Shown: positions 1 to 12,359, numbered from the stretch's first letter. The stretch is 64,000 nucleotides of DNA from Lytechinus variegatus (GCF_018143015.1 NC_054740.1:72065856-72129855), one strand, 5' to 3'. Made by a program: numbers and translations. Notes: generated by a model not told the origin, from the sequence alone.

Positions 1-641
1 CATAATCTCCAAGATTGTATAGTAATTTTTTTCGTGCGAGTCGCTATTAAGTGATTATGCTAATTTATGCGTAATTAGTATGCGAAATCATACTTTTTCC
101 TCTAACTCCCTAAATAAAGCTCCAAATGTACTAATTTTTGGTATAGAAACTCTTTGTGGTGTTCTTAGCAAGTGTACATGAAAAAAATTGCAATATCAAA
201 TCATTTTCTTATGTATTTTATTGTTTTTTGCAATTTCTTATGTATTTCTTTGTTTTTTGACCTTTTGTTTTTCATTGTTTTTTCAATGAAATTTGTTGGG
301 GACTCTTCTGTGATCATAAAAAGCATAAAATAAATACATTTAGAGCAGCAAAACTAAAAATAATCATACATTTATGAATTTTGGTTGAAAACACAATTTG
401 CATTGACTTTGTACACAAAATCACGTTTTTGAGCAATTTTCGGTCTGACATGCACTTACATAATGTTGCGTAATTTCGGAACCACGTACCCGGAGGACAC
501 AAAGTTGGTCTCAAAAGTTGCGCAAGACTTGAAAGTAAAAAGTCAGCGAGTGGCGCGGTCAAAAAATTTCGCGCGGCGAAAATATTGCGCGATTTGTTGA
601 GGGGGGGCCTCCGAGGCCCCCCCCGGCCTAGATAGGGTTAA
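1..641 (-). mobile_element. TTAA-bounded piggyBac-like MITE, copy A (runs off the window start)
   Basis: This is a diverged copy of the repeat seen whole at 4993-5757 and 56047-56758. Shared parts are the A/T-rich core with the strings ATACATTTATGAATTTTGG and AAAGTCAGCGAG, and a G-rich palindrome near the end (GGGGCCTCCGAGGCCCC here instead of the GGGCTGATTCAGCCC type). It ends in AGGGTTAA at 634-641. The other end lies outside the window. No coding capacity is visible; the small open frame inside it is chance. Confidence 0.7.
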
Positions 642-923
642 GAAACGCCTACCCGGATCGGTTGGGTTCACCTCCTTCCCTCTAACTCGAGGCTTCCACG
701 TCTTTTATGACCCCTCTTTCTCTGAACCAACTAGCTCAACCCCTTCTAAAAACATGCCCATCATACCTCCCAAGCTGGACTTCTCCCAGTGTACCAAATT
801 TGCTTTCACCAAACCTCTCCTTCCAAACCCCAACATGTACATTAAATTCTTGGCCTTCTTATCCATCTCCTAGACTGAGAACATCTCTCTCTGTCCTCAC
901 AATCATTTTCACTCAAACACAAT
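642..923. other. Unassigned stretch with a short uninterrupted frame
   Basis: No gene is supported. One plus-strand frame (about 652-871) stays open for roughly 70 codons and reads like ordinary protein (for example GFHVFYDPSFSEP and PPKLDFSQCTKFAF), but it has no convincing start or splice partner. It could be a fossil coding fragment of a mobile element. Confidence 0.3.
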
Positions 924-1327
924 GGCCCAAATTCCCAAAGGCGGTTTTGAAAACCATTGATCAAACCATGGTTTACACAGATTTCCTGTATAAATTATGC
1001 TTATTTACCAGTCTATATTAGAAAAATGTCCAATGCTGATGCAAGCTTTTGTCAGTGTGGCAAATTGACGGCTGTTGCCATGGGAAAGTATGTTGTTTTA
1101 TTCACAAGTCCACTGCTTTTGAGTCTACTCTTCAAAACGGTAACTCCTGAATAAAATAGCATACATAAGCAAGCATGGCAAAAGGCGTGAATATGGCGCA
1201 CTGTGACAAGAGCGCGCATCAGCATTAGACATTTTTCTAATAATACGCAGTAAATAACATAATTTATACAGGAAATCTGCATAAACCATGGGTTCAACCA
1301 ATGATTTTCATTTCTTTGGCAATTCTG
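924..1327. repeat. Long foldback element, copy 1
   Basis: The two halves are imperfect inverted copies. TTTCCTGTATAAATTATG on the left mirrors CATAATTTATACAGGAAA on the right, and ACCATGGTTTA mirrors TAAACCATGGGT. A second copy lies at 22188-22593. There is no coding frame. It is probably a non-autonomous DNA transposon of about 400 bp. Confidence 0.75.
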
Positions 1328-2130
1328 GTCATTGTCTCACTCATACCCAGCATCATTAATCTTGCACAACTTATACATTCTCTTCCACTTTAAAGGAAAT
1401 CTTATCCCATGCAAAAACTCTCCATTCTAAATTTTCGCAGATCTTAATCTTGCTCTACCTGTCACAAAAGACTTCAATCGAAAACCACAACCCTAGTCTA
1501 AAATCGAGGCGGAGGCTGCAACTATTTCTTTGCTTATACAAGTCTGCATGATGTTATGCAAAATGTCAGACGCAGCAAGACTACAAGCAGCCACCGCCCA
1601 AACACTAGCCTTGCTTGAGCATTTTTTTCTTCTTCTTTTTGACAATCGTCAATTTCTTTTAAGAAAAACCTGCACCACACTGTAGTTGACAAAAAGAAAA
1701 TGACAATTAAAGCAAGATGGGAGTGTAATAGAGGGTGGTTACCTCGCACTCAATGTAGTCTCCCAGCATCAGATGCATTTAAATGTAACAGTTGAGGTAT
1801 AGCTGTAAATCCGCCTAAACTTCAGGCTACTCGAATCTCTACTCTGGCATCTTCCACACAAAATCTCTTGCAAAACTTTGGGTCACTTGAATTTCACCTT
1901 TGTGCATCTCCAGTGAATCCAATTTCCACACTCCTAACACAACAGAGATTACCGGTAGTCACACAATACTGAACTTGCTTTAGCCCTCTTTCCCCATATG
2001 GCACTTGGGTCGACCTTTAAGTTCGTTTTGAGATCTGATTTGTAAAACACTATTTGCTGTTGCCTATATCATGTGATCCCTAGCAATGTACACACAAATT
2101 ACCAAGTATTTCATCAAATGAATTGTAGTT
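1328..2130. other. Intergenic, no gene seen
   Basis: AT-rich sequence with no exon, RNA gene or clear repeat that I can support. The open frame at 1534-1749 on the minus strand lacks any recognisable domain. Confidence 0.5.
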
Positions 2131-2137
2131 GGTATAA

Positions 2138-2143
2138 TTTATT
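2138..2143 (-). terminator. Candidate polyadenylation signal of RPLP0
   Basis: AATAAA on the minus strand, about 360 bases downstream of the RPLP0 stop codon. It is the first canonical hexamer I noticed downstream. The site is not proven, and a variant hexamer nearer the stop may be used instead. Confidence 0.4.
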
Positions 2144-2501
2144 CATCTCATCACACATTGAAACTTAAATGTTCATCCCATATGCTTGCTATCACAAACA
2201 TGCAGTAAAAAGGGACGAGGAAAAATACTGAGAAATGAACAACTTTGGAATTGAAGCCGTAAGCTCCGTCTTTACCAAAACAAGAGTTCACATGCAGAAG
2301 ATGGACTGCCATCAGTAACTTGCAGAAGATATTTTCTTGAAAGTGTTCATGGAATGATGGTGAGTGGCAAAGCAGACCAAAAGTCTACTAGCCTTCAAAT
2401 GTGCACCAATTTATCATTAACTCATCAGAAGGTTGAGGTTGTTCTTGTCCCATTTTACTGTAAGATAGTGAGTCGATGAGAGAGAGGCCCCCGCAAGTTG
2501 G

Positions 2502-5500
2502 CTAGTCAAAGAGTCCGAATCCCATGTCATCATCGGATTCCTCCTCGGATTCCTCCTTCTTGGGTTCTTCTTCCTTCGTTTCCTCAGCAGCCGCCGGAGC
2601 AGACGCCGCAGCTGCTGCCAAGAATGCTGATGGATCAGCTAGGAAGGCCTTTGCCTATTGAGTGAAAAAAAAAGGACACATTCAAGATGGATGGTTATCT
2701 ACCCTTGGGAAGATGGCCTCATAAGATCTCATACCAACACAACATGGGCAAAATGCCCTTTACATCAAAATCCTGGAGCCGGAGTTACAACAGTTGCAGC
2801 TTTGGCATATGATTATGGCAACTACCTTGGTAAAAGGGCTCTGCAGCCTATCACAATCAAGGTTTCAATGGAAGCTACTATAATAGCAAATTTTGAATTG
2901 TAAGTCTTTATGAAATGGACCGTTCAGAGGGAAAAAATCCACATACGACATGTACTCCCAAGATAAAAAGAGGAAGCATCTCATAAATAACCTGACCACT
3001 TTTCTCCTGGTCAATAGTTCTAGTTGTCAATACACCATCCAACCAAATTGGTCAATTACAACTGCATTCCCCAAGCTTCTCCAAAGGCACAATATCAAAG
3101 GAAAACATAGTTTGATTTCATAACATTACAACAGCTTTAGATTACAGTAGATCAAGCAGTTTGAATGGGATCGTGGGACCATTGCTAAACCCCCAAAGCA
3201 ACTTGATTTTCAATCAGAGACTTGCGTTTCTGCAATGGTCCAAGGAAAGCTACGAGGCCAGGTGCTTACTTGTTCTGCCTGGGGGAATGTGATCTCTGTT
3301 GCCACAGCAATAGCCAGGACGTTCTTGAAGCCATTGACAATGGAGTGAGGTACGCTGGCGAGGGTTGGATAGCCAATCTGCAGGCAGAGTGCGGCCACGT
3401 TGGCGACGCCGGCAATGAACTTTGCATGAATGTCTGCATCGGTAATATCCAAGATGCTGGGGTGGAATACAGAGCCATCCTGGTACACTGCAGGATGTAG
3501 AAATCAAACAAAAAAACAAAATTAAACAAAGAGTGATAATAACGAGCCCAGTCAGCAGGCAGGTTCTCAAAAAGTTACTTCTTTCATTTAAGTGATACGC
3601 ATGACAGTTCTGAAGACTTAATGAGCTTCAAGTTGTGTTTCTGGTTGTCTGCAAAGGGGAATAATTATTTGTTGTCATCTAGTTGATTTATTTGAAGCTT
3701 TCCTAAAACAGGTGGAATCTTGGATCTAAAACATGCTACAAAATTTGTATTTTCTTGTATTTTCACTGGGAAAAATTTGTTTTTGAACAATTTATTTGGT
3801 TTGAGCCCAGATACTGAGGAAAAATGCATATTAAAGAGAAATTCCAGTAGTTGCAGTAAACACTGATTTCACGAGAAAGTCTGTAAAACAAGGCTTAATT
3901 GTCAGTATATCATCGAGGATCTAGATCTGGTAGTCACATTAACTGAACTTTGTGAAATCTTGAAATCTACGCTGAAAAATGTTCACACCTAAGATTCCCA
4001 ACACAGATAGAGCACGTGGGACAATGTATAATTATTGCTTAGAGCGTCGGGCCCCGACGCTCTACCCGAATCCTGTGCTTATTTGCTGATTCCTCAGCAA
4101 TTACACAATTTCTTCCAGAATCCTTTGGCACATGCGTTTTATTTATACAAACAGACACTTTGGTGGTCATTTCATTGGATTCTGTACAAACTCATTTTGA
4201 TATCGTTACCAAAACTAGCATTTACCTTTAAACAAAACAAGTCAGTATAAATAAAGTACTACCTAAATTGCAAATAGGAGGCAATTAACAAGACTACTAA
4301 AAGATTTCACTATAATATCCTCTAAACACTAGTTTATAACAAAAAACAAGCAAGGATCTCAATAGAAATCCATAAAATATTCAATTTATTCTTTTACATG
4401 CGAATACTGGTTTCAACATGCATCTTACTCAAGTATTAGGGAATCCCTGAAGACTCACCTTGGCGAATCTGGAGACCATATGAAAATGGGTAGATCTTCA
4501 ACATCTGAAGCAGGGTAGCCTCAGAAGCTCCTACCTTCTCATCCTTCTTGATCAGATGTACCCTGTTCTGTAGGACAAAATACATTTTCAATAACATAAT
4601 TAAATAACACTATTTCTAAACTAAAGAACTGAACGATTGATTACACTCATCAAGTAACACAGTTTCATGACATTGTTTCAGCAACAACTGCTGGGAAGTT
4701 TGCACAATATACCAAACATTAAGCCTAACCTCCCTGGCCCGTATTCTGAAGTCAGGTTTAACTAACTCTGTGCTAAAATTATGGTAAGCCAAAAGAGTCA
4801 AAATTTTTTAATACATTGTATGTTTCTTATGTTTACTGTGCACTTTCCTGATTCACCGATGGTAAAGACAATCATCTATTTTATACTTCCTAGACAATTA
4901 TGAATGATTCAAGAACCAAATGAGCTGAAATATAATATCTCTATGGTTAGTGATTTATGTAACAATTTGCTATCCATGCTTAAACCACAACTTTAACCCT
5001 AAAAAGACGGGGGGGGGGGGGGCTGATTCAGCCCCCCCTCGACATTTTTCGTGATAAATCCGCCGCGCGAAATTTTTTGACTGCGTCGCTCGCTGACTTT
5101 TTAATTTCAAGTCTCGCGCAACTTTTGAGACCAAAATTGTGACCCCCCAGGTACGCGGTTCCAAAATTACGCAACATTTCGTAAGTGCATGCAGACCCAA
5201 AATTACTCAAAAACGTGAATTTGTGTACAAATCCAATGCAAATAGTGTTCTTAGCCAAAATTCATAAATGTATCATTATTTTTCCTTTTACTGCTTAAAA
5301 TAAATTAATTTTATCTTGTTTATGGTCAAAATAAAGTCCCCGACAATTTCCATTGAAAAAACAATAAAAAACAAAAAGTCGAAAAACAAAGAAATACATA
5401 AGAAATTTAGAAAACAATAGAATACATAAGAAAATAAATGTGATTTTAATTTTTTTTAAAATCAATTTGATCAGATGCCTTTCTAGAGTATGTGAAACAA

Positions 5501-8500
5501 AAATTAGCATTTCAGGGGCATTATTTATTTAATTAGAGCAAACTTATGATTTTATGCATAAATTAGCACAATTAATGAGACATGAGATTTTTTGCAGAAT
5601 TTGATGTTATAGTTTTGTAGATAATGCCATGGGTAACGCGTGTGCCAATTTTCGTCGCGATCGCGCGATCGACGGCCGAGATCATAAGGGGGGGCTGAAT
5701 CAGCCCCCCCCCCCAGTCTTCTTAGGTGTCGAAATAGCCCAGTCTATTTAGGGTTAAACCATACGGGCCCAAGACTACATAAAACCAAAAATCTGTCTGT
5801 ACATTATTCTAAACCAAAAACTATTACAATCTGAACTCAAACCCTGTGCCCTCTGATAAATTACGATCGGAGCAAATGTCGCAGGAGCACTCAAGGGCAT
5901 CCGACTCCATTCCATTGGACGGGAAAAACAAAACTTTAAAAATCTGTTGGTAATCGTGTATAAAGACCACACTAACGTTCCTCTGAAATAGCAAACTATG
6001 TACTGTAACGACAGAAAAAATTCTGCAGTGAACTTGGCCACTCCATTTCAAAAAGCCTCTTGTCAACAAAGGAAACTGGCTCAGACGCATTATCAGGGGC
6101 TGGTTTTTGGTCAATGTGGGATGCGGGCCTTCAGTGGGTTCAGCCATTTCTGGCTCTGATGGCACTTTATGCATCACACTGGCAACTTGCCCCCAGATCA
6201 TCATTACCAGTTACCTCAAGTAAACAGTTGACTCTTTGATGGAGATTGCCTACTTTGCCCCTCCCCCCCGTCTTCAAATTTATGCCTTTTTCCTATTAAT
6301 ATCCCTTTTTCCTTCTTGATAATCAACATCAAGAGACCATATTCTTACCAAGATTTCAATGGTTCCCCTGGCGATCTTGGTGGCGATGGAGAGAGCCTGG
6401 AAGAAGGAGGTCTTCTCGGGTCCCAAACCAGTGTTGTGGCCATCAATGAACACATCGATGGGTGCAAGAGCACCGGCCTTGGCTGGGGCAGCAACCTGTT
6501 CAAGACAACATTGTGGACAAGTGTAAACATTACTTTTATAGGAAGCTATTTGTAAAAAAAAAGAAAGAAAAATCACAATAGCCATTTAAATGTTTAGTTT
6601 ACCAGAACAATGTTCCTCCTGACAATGCAGCCATGCCACTGTTGTTATAAGATTAACGCAAATGGGGCATGAGGCAATTTCTTTCTATGTAGCGACAAGA
6701 GAGAAGAAATCTTGCTTGATAACAATGTGCTTTCATTAGATTTGGGTGTTGTAACACAAAATGGGCAAGCTCAAAATTCATGGCCATATTTCCCGTTTGG
6801 CAGGTTTTTACATTTTGGATTCACTTTGAATGCAATCCATACTCAATATCATATTTGCAGCTCATCTTAGTTCAAACAAATCTATCAAACAACATCTTTT
6901 CTAGCAACAAAACATGGAGCATTTTAAAGATATGCTGTGCTTTGAAACTTTGTGCTGTATTAAAGGTGTTAAAACGTTATTCAATAATCATGTTGCAAAA
7001 TGCCAACTGATTGGCATCAAGAAAAAGCAAATATTTATAAAATTATACCAAAGTCAACAAATTTAAAATATAGGCCTTGGCCTCGAAAGGCCTACAGAAT
7101 TGGTAAGTGGCATCACCTTTTTATGATTCAGACGTAGTGTAAAGGGCTGGTTTTTGGTCAACGTGGGATGCTGGCCTTCAGTGGGTTCAGCCATTTCTGG
7201 CTCTGATGGCACTATATGCATCGCACTGGCAACGTGCCCTTATGTCATCATGATCATAAAACATGGCAACAACCCAAATAATAACCATAACACTCTCCAA
7301 ATCACAAATATTTTCAATACATCAAGTTGACTCCAGAATTATTACTCAAGCACCCCCCTCCCTGAACAGAATTTTTGTAGTGCGTGTTTACCTTGTTTGA
7401 AAGGATCAACTCTCTGACTTCCAACAAGTCTCCCTTGGTGAACACAAAACCAACATTGCCCTTCATGTGAGGAAGGAGTCTGCAGAAAAAGAAGGGAAAG
7501 ATATATAGAAGGTGGAGTTCAAAATGTTTAACACATATTGACTAACAAGACATACATGGATAACCATTTACTATACCAGAAGGGGAGCCCAGTAGCCACT
7601 TCATTTTCTATAACTAGCTCTTCCAACACTCCCAGCACAACACATTGTGAATTGTGTTAATCCCCTTTCTAATAAGCAATTGATTGAAGCGTCTATTACA
7701 GAGACTTTATCTTTCTTCCCACTTGCCAAAAACCACATAACTGAAAACCTGTTAACAAAGCATTGATGTAACCTAATTTACTGGCTAGCAAACCCTATAC
7801 AAGAACATGTGATTTCCTGGTCAATCTTCTACATGAACTTTTTCAATTCATCCCTCATTATAACATGATTTCAACTTAAATTAATCTCAGCAAACCCAGG
7901 AAGACAACATCAATTGAATATACACCTTTTTTCATGTTTTCTAATCAGTCACTGTTAAACTCATCTTTAAAAAGGATTTTACAATAGTAAAAAAATTATC
8001 AAGTTTTTTCTTCTAAGTTGCTAGCTTTTCATTTGCTGGTTTTTTTTTTAAATGAACTAAACCTGTATGAACCTACTTCTCCAGACCGGGATCTTTCTCC
8101 AAGTGTCCTCTGATGGCCTTGCGGATCATGGTGTTCTTGCCCATGAGGACAACACCATGTCCTCGTAGAGAGGCACGGATAGCCTGCATCTGCTTGGAGC
8201 CGACATTGTCAACACCTACGATGAAGCACTTGGGAAACTCATTCAAGTTTTCCTGAAAAGGAGAAAGAGCATGAAATGTATTTTCCACCAGTATTTTTAT
8301 TATGTCTGACTTTTTCTAACTTCAAAAGAAAAATTGAAAATGAAGGGCTCATTTTTGGGAAATCTTCTCAAATACATGTACAAAAGGGTAGATCAAAATA
8401 ATTTATGGACAGTTCAAAAATCAGTTTTACCCTACAATGACCCCCCCATACATATAATATACAAACCACACATTTCAAATTCAAATTGTTCCATAAAAAT

Positions 8501-9045
8501 TAAAACTCATAAATTAAGCTTTATTCCCAACAAATTATATAAACATTTCTCTAAATTTCTCATTTTATATTTCGAACAGCTTATCAAATGATAATTCAAG
8601 CATTTCACTCACTTTGCCTTTTATATTGTTAAGTTACACCCCTACACATATTTCCAAGAGATTGGTCGGCATAATACACTTCCTGCCATTGCAAATGTCT
8701 TCTATTCTGAATGATAACAATTTTTTTTTAAAGTACAATTATCAGGGATCTCACTGCCAGTTTTCCTGATCAATCCCTATTCTTTTCTGAACCTGGGATT
8801 TCTTTTATTTTCCATCGTCACTCACAGCACATGCTTTCTAGGAAAACACTGGCCCTAAGTGGAAAGAACAGTAGGCCTCCAATGCTAATGAACATTGGTG
8901 GCCATGTATTGTGAAATGCTTGAATTACCAAAATGTGGATAGTATTTTCAACAAGTGCTGTAATATGGGATAGCACTAAGTTCATGCTTACAATGAGTTT
9001 GACGAAGTAGTTGGACTTCCATGTGGCCTTGTCTTCCCTGACCAT
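2502..9045 (-). CDS. RPLP0: 60S acidic ribosomal protein P0 (uL10), complete, 7 coding exons
   Basis: P0 anchors the P1/P2 stalk on the large ribosomal subunit, binds 28S rRNA, and contacts translation factors through its acidic tail. Coding exons (minus): 9045-8992, 8252-8077, 7479-7392, 6495-6349, 4567-4459, 3487-3270, 2654-2502. All junctions are GT-AG and phases close exactly to give 314 aa (human about 317). It begins [14 protein letters not shown], the family's [14 protein letters not shown]. Exon 2 carries [17 protein letters not shown] and [15 protein letters not shown] of the rRNA-binding domain; exon 4 has [15 protein letters not shown]; exon 6 has [16 protein letters not shown]. 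The tail is Ala-rich, then acidic, and ends in [11 protein letters not shown], the P-protein signature. A noncoding exon precedes the start: an acceptor sits at about 9072, just upstream of the ATG. Introns hold two snoRNAs (6074-6212, 7120-7260) and a MITE (4993-5757). Nothing is broken. Confidence 0.98.
2785..2890. repeat. Palindromic repeat fragment in the last RPLP0 intron
   Basis: TTATGGCAACTACCTTGGTAA and the following AAGGGCTC..CAGCC resemble the core of the inverted-repeat element at 55703-55860 (GGCAACTACCATGGTAACC, GGCTGCTGAGCCC). It is degraded and has no coding content. Confidence 0.45.
4993..5757 (+). mobile_element. TTAA-bounded piggyBac-like MITE, copy B (whole)
   Basis: The element runs from TTAACCCTAAAAAGAC to TCTATTTAGGGTTAA, so both ends show CCCT inside a TTAA target. 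That is the known piggyBac signature. Just inside each end is a G-rich palindrome of the form GGGGGCTGATTCAGCCCCC. The core is AT-rich with no transposase. It lies in RPLP0 intron 4, between the 6495-6349 and 4567-4459 exons. Classing it as piggyBac-derived is inference from termini alone. Confidence 0.8.
6074..6212 (-). ncRNA. C/D-box snoRNA in RPLP0 intron, copy 1
   Basis: Minus strand, within the intron between the 6495-6349 and 4567-4459 exons. Box C is AUGAUGA (6204-6198) and box D is CUGA (6084-6081). The flanks pair as AACUGG (6212-6207) with CCAGUU (6079-6074), giving the terminal stem expected for a C/D kink-turn RNA. About 98 nt of the interior match the copy at 7120-7260 with roughly eight differences, while the flanking intron does not match. 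Intronic snoRNAs in ribosomal-protein genes are processed from the spliced intron. At about 139 nt it is long for the class. I do not recognise the guide target or a named family. Confidence 0.72.
7120..7260 (-). ncRNA. C/D-box snoRNA in RPLP0 intron, copy 2
   Basis: Minus strand, in the intron between the 7479-7392 and 6495-6349 exons. Box C is AUGAUGA (7251-7245) and box D is CUGA (7131-7128). Outside the boxes, UUUAUGAU (7260-7253) pairs with AUCAUAAA (7127-7120), a perfect 8-bp stem. The stem bases differ from those of copy 1 (AACUGG/CCAGUU), but pairing is kept in both: the pattern expected of two functional paralogues. The interior block including AGCCAGAAAUGGCUGAACCC is identical in both. 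The modification target is unknown to me. Confidence 0.75.
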
Positions 9046-9345
9046 CTTGTGTGACTCAAGGATCGCCGAAGCTGATTTAAAGACAAGACAAACTGGAACC
9101 AACCAGTGGAAAATAGGGGAGAAAAATTTAAAATGAGATAGAGATAAATTAGTAACTTGGCCATTAAAAATGACACAAATTAGAAACTACTGTAGACAGT
9201 TATTCACATCATGAAAGGATTTCAGACTAGACTACTGCAGCTGATCTTCTTTAACATTAATAACTTTTAAATCTAAATTCTCTCTGATGATGCACATACT
9301 TTTTCATGAATCTCCCAACCAAGGCATGGCCAAGGCAATAAGATA

Positions 9346-9455
9346 TATCGCTAATCAGAACCGCAATGCACCATGGGATCGAAAAGGGGGCTGTTAGCTA
9401 GATCAAATGGCCACTTTTCGATCCAATTTTTGCATTGCGGTTCTGATTAGCGATA
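9346..9455. repeat. Short inverted-repeat element
   Basis: The left end TATCGCTAATCAGAACCGC is mirrored at the right by GCGGTTCTGATTAGCGATA. Inner parts also pair (GGGATCGAAAAG with CTTTTCGATCC). The element is about 110 bp with no coding capacity, lying in the presumed 5' UTR intron of RPLP0. Confidence 0.7.
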
Positions 9456-10036
9456 AACCTAACGTCACACCACACAGCATGCATTGGCATTGCATCAACT
9501 CAAAATCAAATTCACACATTTCTCAATAGTCAATCTCATTTGAAATCTGAGACAGAGTCAGACTCAGTCGGCCTAATCATTCATGATATTCACACATTAA
9601 TTGCAATTCAACTTTGCATTCAACATGTTCAACAGCAAGGGCCAAGGCTATCATTTGTGTCCATTCCCATTCCCCAAAGAACCAAAATGTTGCACAATAA
9701 CTTTGCAACTAGGGCCTAGGCCTATCTAACTTTGCTTTGCACATGTTGCATGCGTTTACCCATGCACACAGACAGCTCTCGTCATGATATACCGGTAGGT
9801 TATACACGCGCACACACACTCAGCGAGCGCTACCTACAAATAATGTTCATTTCACAAGGTTCTTTTTTCCAAATGACTTGTTATCATTTCATTACCCATC
9901 ATCTCCCCCTTAAAATATTTTGAATTGGAAATTTCAATCTTCATACATCACAATTATCGCTCATATCAAACATTTTGCATTCAGAAAATACTAATTTAAG
10001 TCAATTTCTGGAGGGTTATTAATACCACATTCTTAC

Positions 10037-10065
10037 AATTTCAGACGAAGATAACGAAAGAGACA
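10037..10065 (-). promoter_or_regulatory. Candidate RPLP0 first exon with 5' TOP start
   Basis: On the minus strand, a pyrimidine-rich run reading CTCTTTCGTTATCTTCGTCT is followed at once by GTAAGA, a good splice donor at 10036. Ribosomal-protein mRNAs usually start with C plus a pyrimidine tract (5' TOP), and P0 genes commonly have a noncoding first exon. The matching acceptor (TTTAAATCAG) lies about 27 bases upstream of the ATG. The start is inferred from pattern only. Confidence 0.4.
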
Positions 10066-10429
10066 GAATTGGCTGGTAACTAGTACACGTGCTTTGTTGG
10101 TGCACGCGACCATACTCCACCTACTCACTGATGAAGCAGCGAAAATCAGTATAGGCGTTGAATGTAAAGAGACATAACTCCGTTGAACAAAGTATACCTC
10201 AACGTAGTATGGGTCAGCGGAATTAATAGGATTGATACGTGAAATAAAATAGATCGAGATAACACATTATGTATCGATCCCTATTGATGATATTTGTGAG
10301 GGTGTGATATAACAACAAGAAAATATAATGATTAGGGGCGGATCCAAGATATTCCAAAAAGGGAGGGGGCACATTTTCCGAGGAAAGTTTGACAATTAAA
10401 TAAGCAAAATAAAAAGTCCTCGTTTTCAA

Positions 10430-10998
10430 GGGGGGGGGGCACCCGGGGGGGCCACTTACATTGACGAGTGGATACCATGCGCGACCAAAAAAACACGTAA
10501 AAAGGATGTCTTTTTCACGACAGGGCACGTTACGTACGTAACGTGATAAGGGTGTCAAAAACACAAAAATTATGAAAAAAGGGTATATTTCGCTAGGAAA
10601 ATTACGTGCTTAGGGTCGAATTTGCGGGGATGATAAAACAAAATTAAAATGTTTTATAAAGGATGTCCTTTTTGCCCCAACACTTCGTGTTTAGAATCCG
10701 ATTTGCGCGAGGTGTAGAAGGTTGGGTTGTACTAAACCAAATAAGGTAAAACCGACGACCGAAGGACCCCTAACAATAAAACATTCCCGTACTTGTTTAG
10801 GGGTTCATTTCATGGAATATTTGCCAATAGTATCGTTTTGTGTCCAATACTTGTTAAGGGTTGGGTTTCACACGCCAATACTTGTTAAGGGGTGCATTTT
10901 CAGAATATGGAAATTACGTGTTGAGGGTGCTTTTCGAGACCCATGGTCGCGCATGGTATCCACTCGTGAATGGAAGTGGCCCCCCGGGGGGGGGGGCA
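10430..10998. mobile_element. G-rich inverted-repeat element of about 550 bp
   Basis: The left end (10442-10486) reads CCCGGGGGGGCCACTT... ACGAGTGGATACCATGCGCG. The right end (10944-10988) is its inverse, CGCGCATGGTATCCACTCGT...AAGTGGCCCCCCGGG. The arms are about 45 bp and nearly identical. The interior holds short degenerate direct repeats of the type ACTTGTTAAGGG. No real gene; overlapping open frames are by-products of the arms. Confidence 0.8.
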
Positions 10999-11039
10999 GT
11001 GATAGAACAGCCATGTTTACATTATAGATTAATTTTGAT

Positions 11040-12280
11040 TATGCTTCTCAAAGGCGGGTTGATCCGCTAGTGTAGGCCTACGGTATATGCATACCAGTTG
11101 GGGTGCACTATTTTTGTAAGGATATAATACAAAGAGATAACAATTTTTTTCAGTTATAGCTATCTTATCAATGGGCAATTTTCAAATCATAGAAGGGCGC
11201 AAGTCCCGTTCGCCCCCACCTGGATCAGCCATTGCCACTGTTTCGTCGAGAACAAGCCTTACAATTAATTCAATTGGCTTCATATATACAGGGATAACAT
11301 ATCCAAGACTTTGCACCCGGGGGGCGGACCTTTCGGGACTCGGGCATTATGAAAAATACGGGACATTTGGCTTCCTCCTGCTCGTACGCACGGGCGTCCG
11401 TCGATATAACACATGATATTTTTATGAAAATATGCACCCTTTTTCTTAAAAGTTGATGGAGAGGGGGAAAAATTAATCGTATCAAGTCGGGGTATTCAGT
11501 AATGAGTACAGGAGAAACTATATTTCACTGATTTTTTATGATTCATTCCATTTGATTAACTCATCTATTCGTGTTTGGGGGCTAATCTTTCCCTTACGCA
11601 TTGCTTTTTGGCAGAAGTTCTATGGAAAATGCACCTTTTTTCACACAAACTTTGAGACACTCTGTATTCATTCCCCCATTGCTCGAGAATGAATGGGCAG
11701 TTAACGACGGGGTTAAATATTTATTGAGGAACGGAATGTATATTTCATGAAAATGAAAGCCATTTTCCCATTGGATATCTTCAATACGTGTTTTTTACTA
11801 GATGAAGTTAGTTGTCGAATAGGCTGTCCTGACATTTGAGGTCTCTATCGGTGACGTCACTCAGGATCGTCATGCTGAACCATCGGCGGGCAGGGGTCGC
11901 AATGGTAGTATGATTTATGGATAATGCACTCGATATATACAATAATCTTGTCCTCCCGTTCAAATGAATGTGAAACTCATATAATTTTCATCAGAGCATT
12001 CAACAGGAGTACTGTAGTACACATTTCTTTGTTATAAGTGAATTAAAGTCCCTCCAGTGAGTTTGATCACACCTATTGCGAAAATGTATCACCCCTACGT
12101 TGTAACACAGTCAGCTGTTTGCACTCAGGGTCACTCCGTGACCTGTGTGTGCGTTCAAGAGTTGTACACGATTTTCTGTCTCATTTAGGCAGAAATCTTT
12201 CATAATGCCCCGGGTCTTAGGAGAAAAAGGGGGTGCCAAAAAGAAAAAAGGGGGAAAGGGGAGGGAAAAGGAGAAGAGAA
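11040..12280. other. Intergenic, no gene seen
   Basis: Nothing supportable. The stretch contains C/G-rich islets such as CACCCGGGGGGCGGACC near 11317 that look like worn pieces of dispersed repeats. Confidence 0.45.
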
Positions 12281-12284
12281 AGAG

Positions 12285-12345
12285 AAAAAGGGGGGGGGGG
12301 GGGGGGGGGAGAAGAAAAAAAAAAGAAGAGGGAAGGGGGGGGGGG
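12285..12345. repeat. Purine/poly-G tract
   Basis: An A/G-only run with G homopolymers of about 19 and 10 bases. Its apparent Lys/Arg/Gly reading frame is an artefact of composition. Confidence 0.85.
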
Positions 12346-12359
12346 TACCGAAAATAAGT

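Noticed and set aside
7120-7260. First read as an H/ACA snoRNA
   Set aside because: ACA/AUA triplets align in the two copies, but no proper H box is found. The C and D boxes with compensated stems explain the sequence better.
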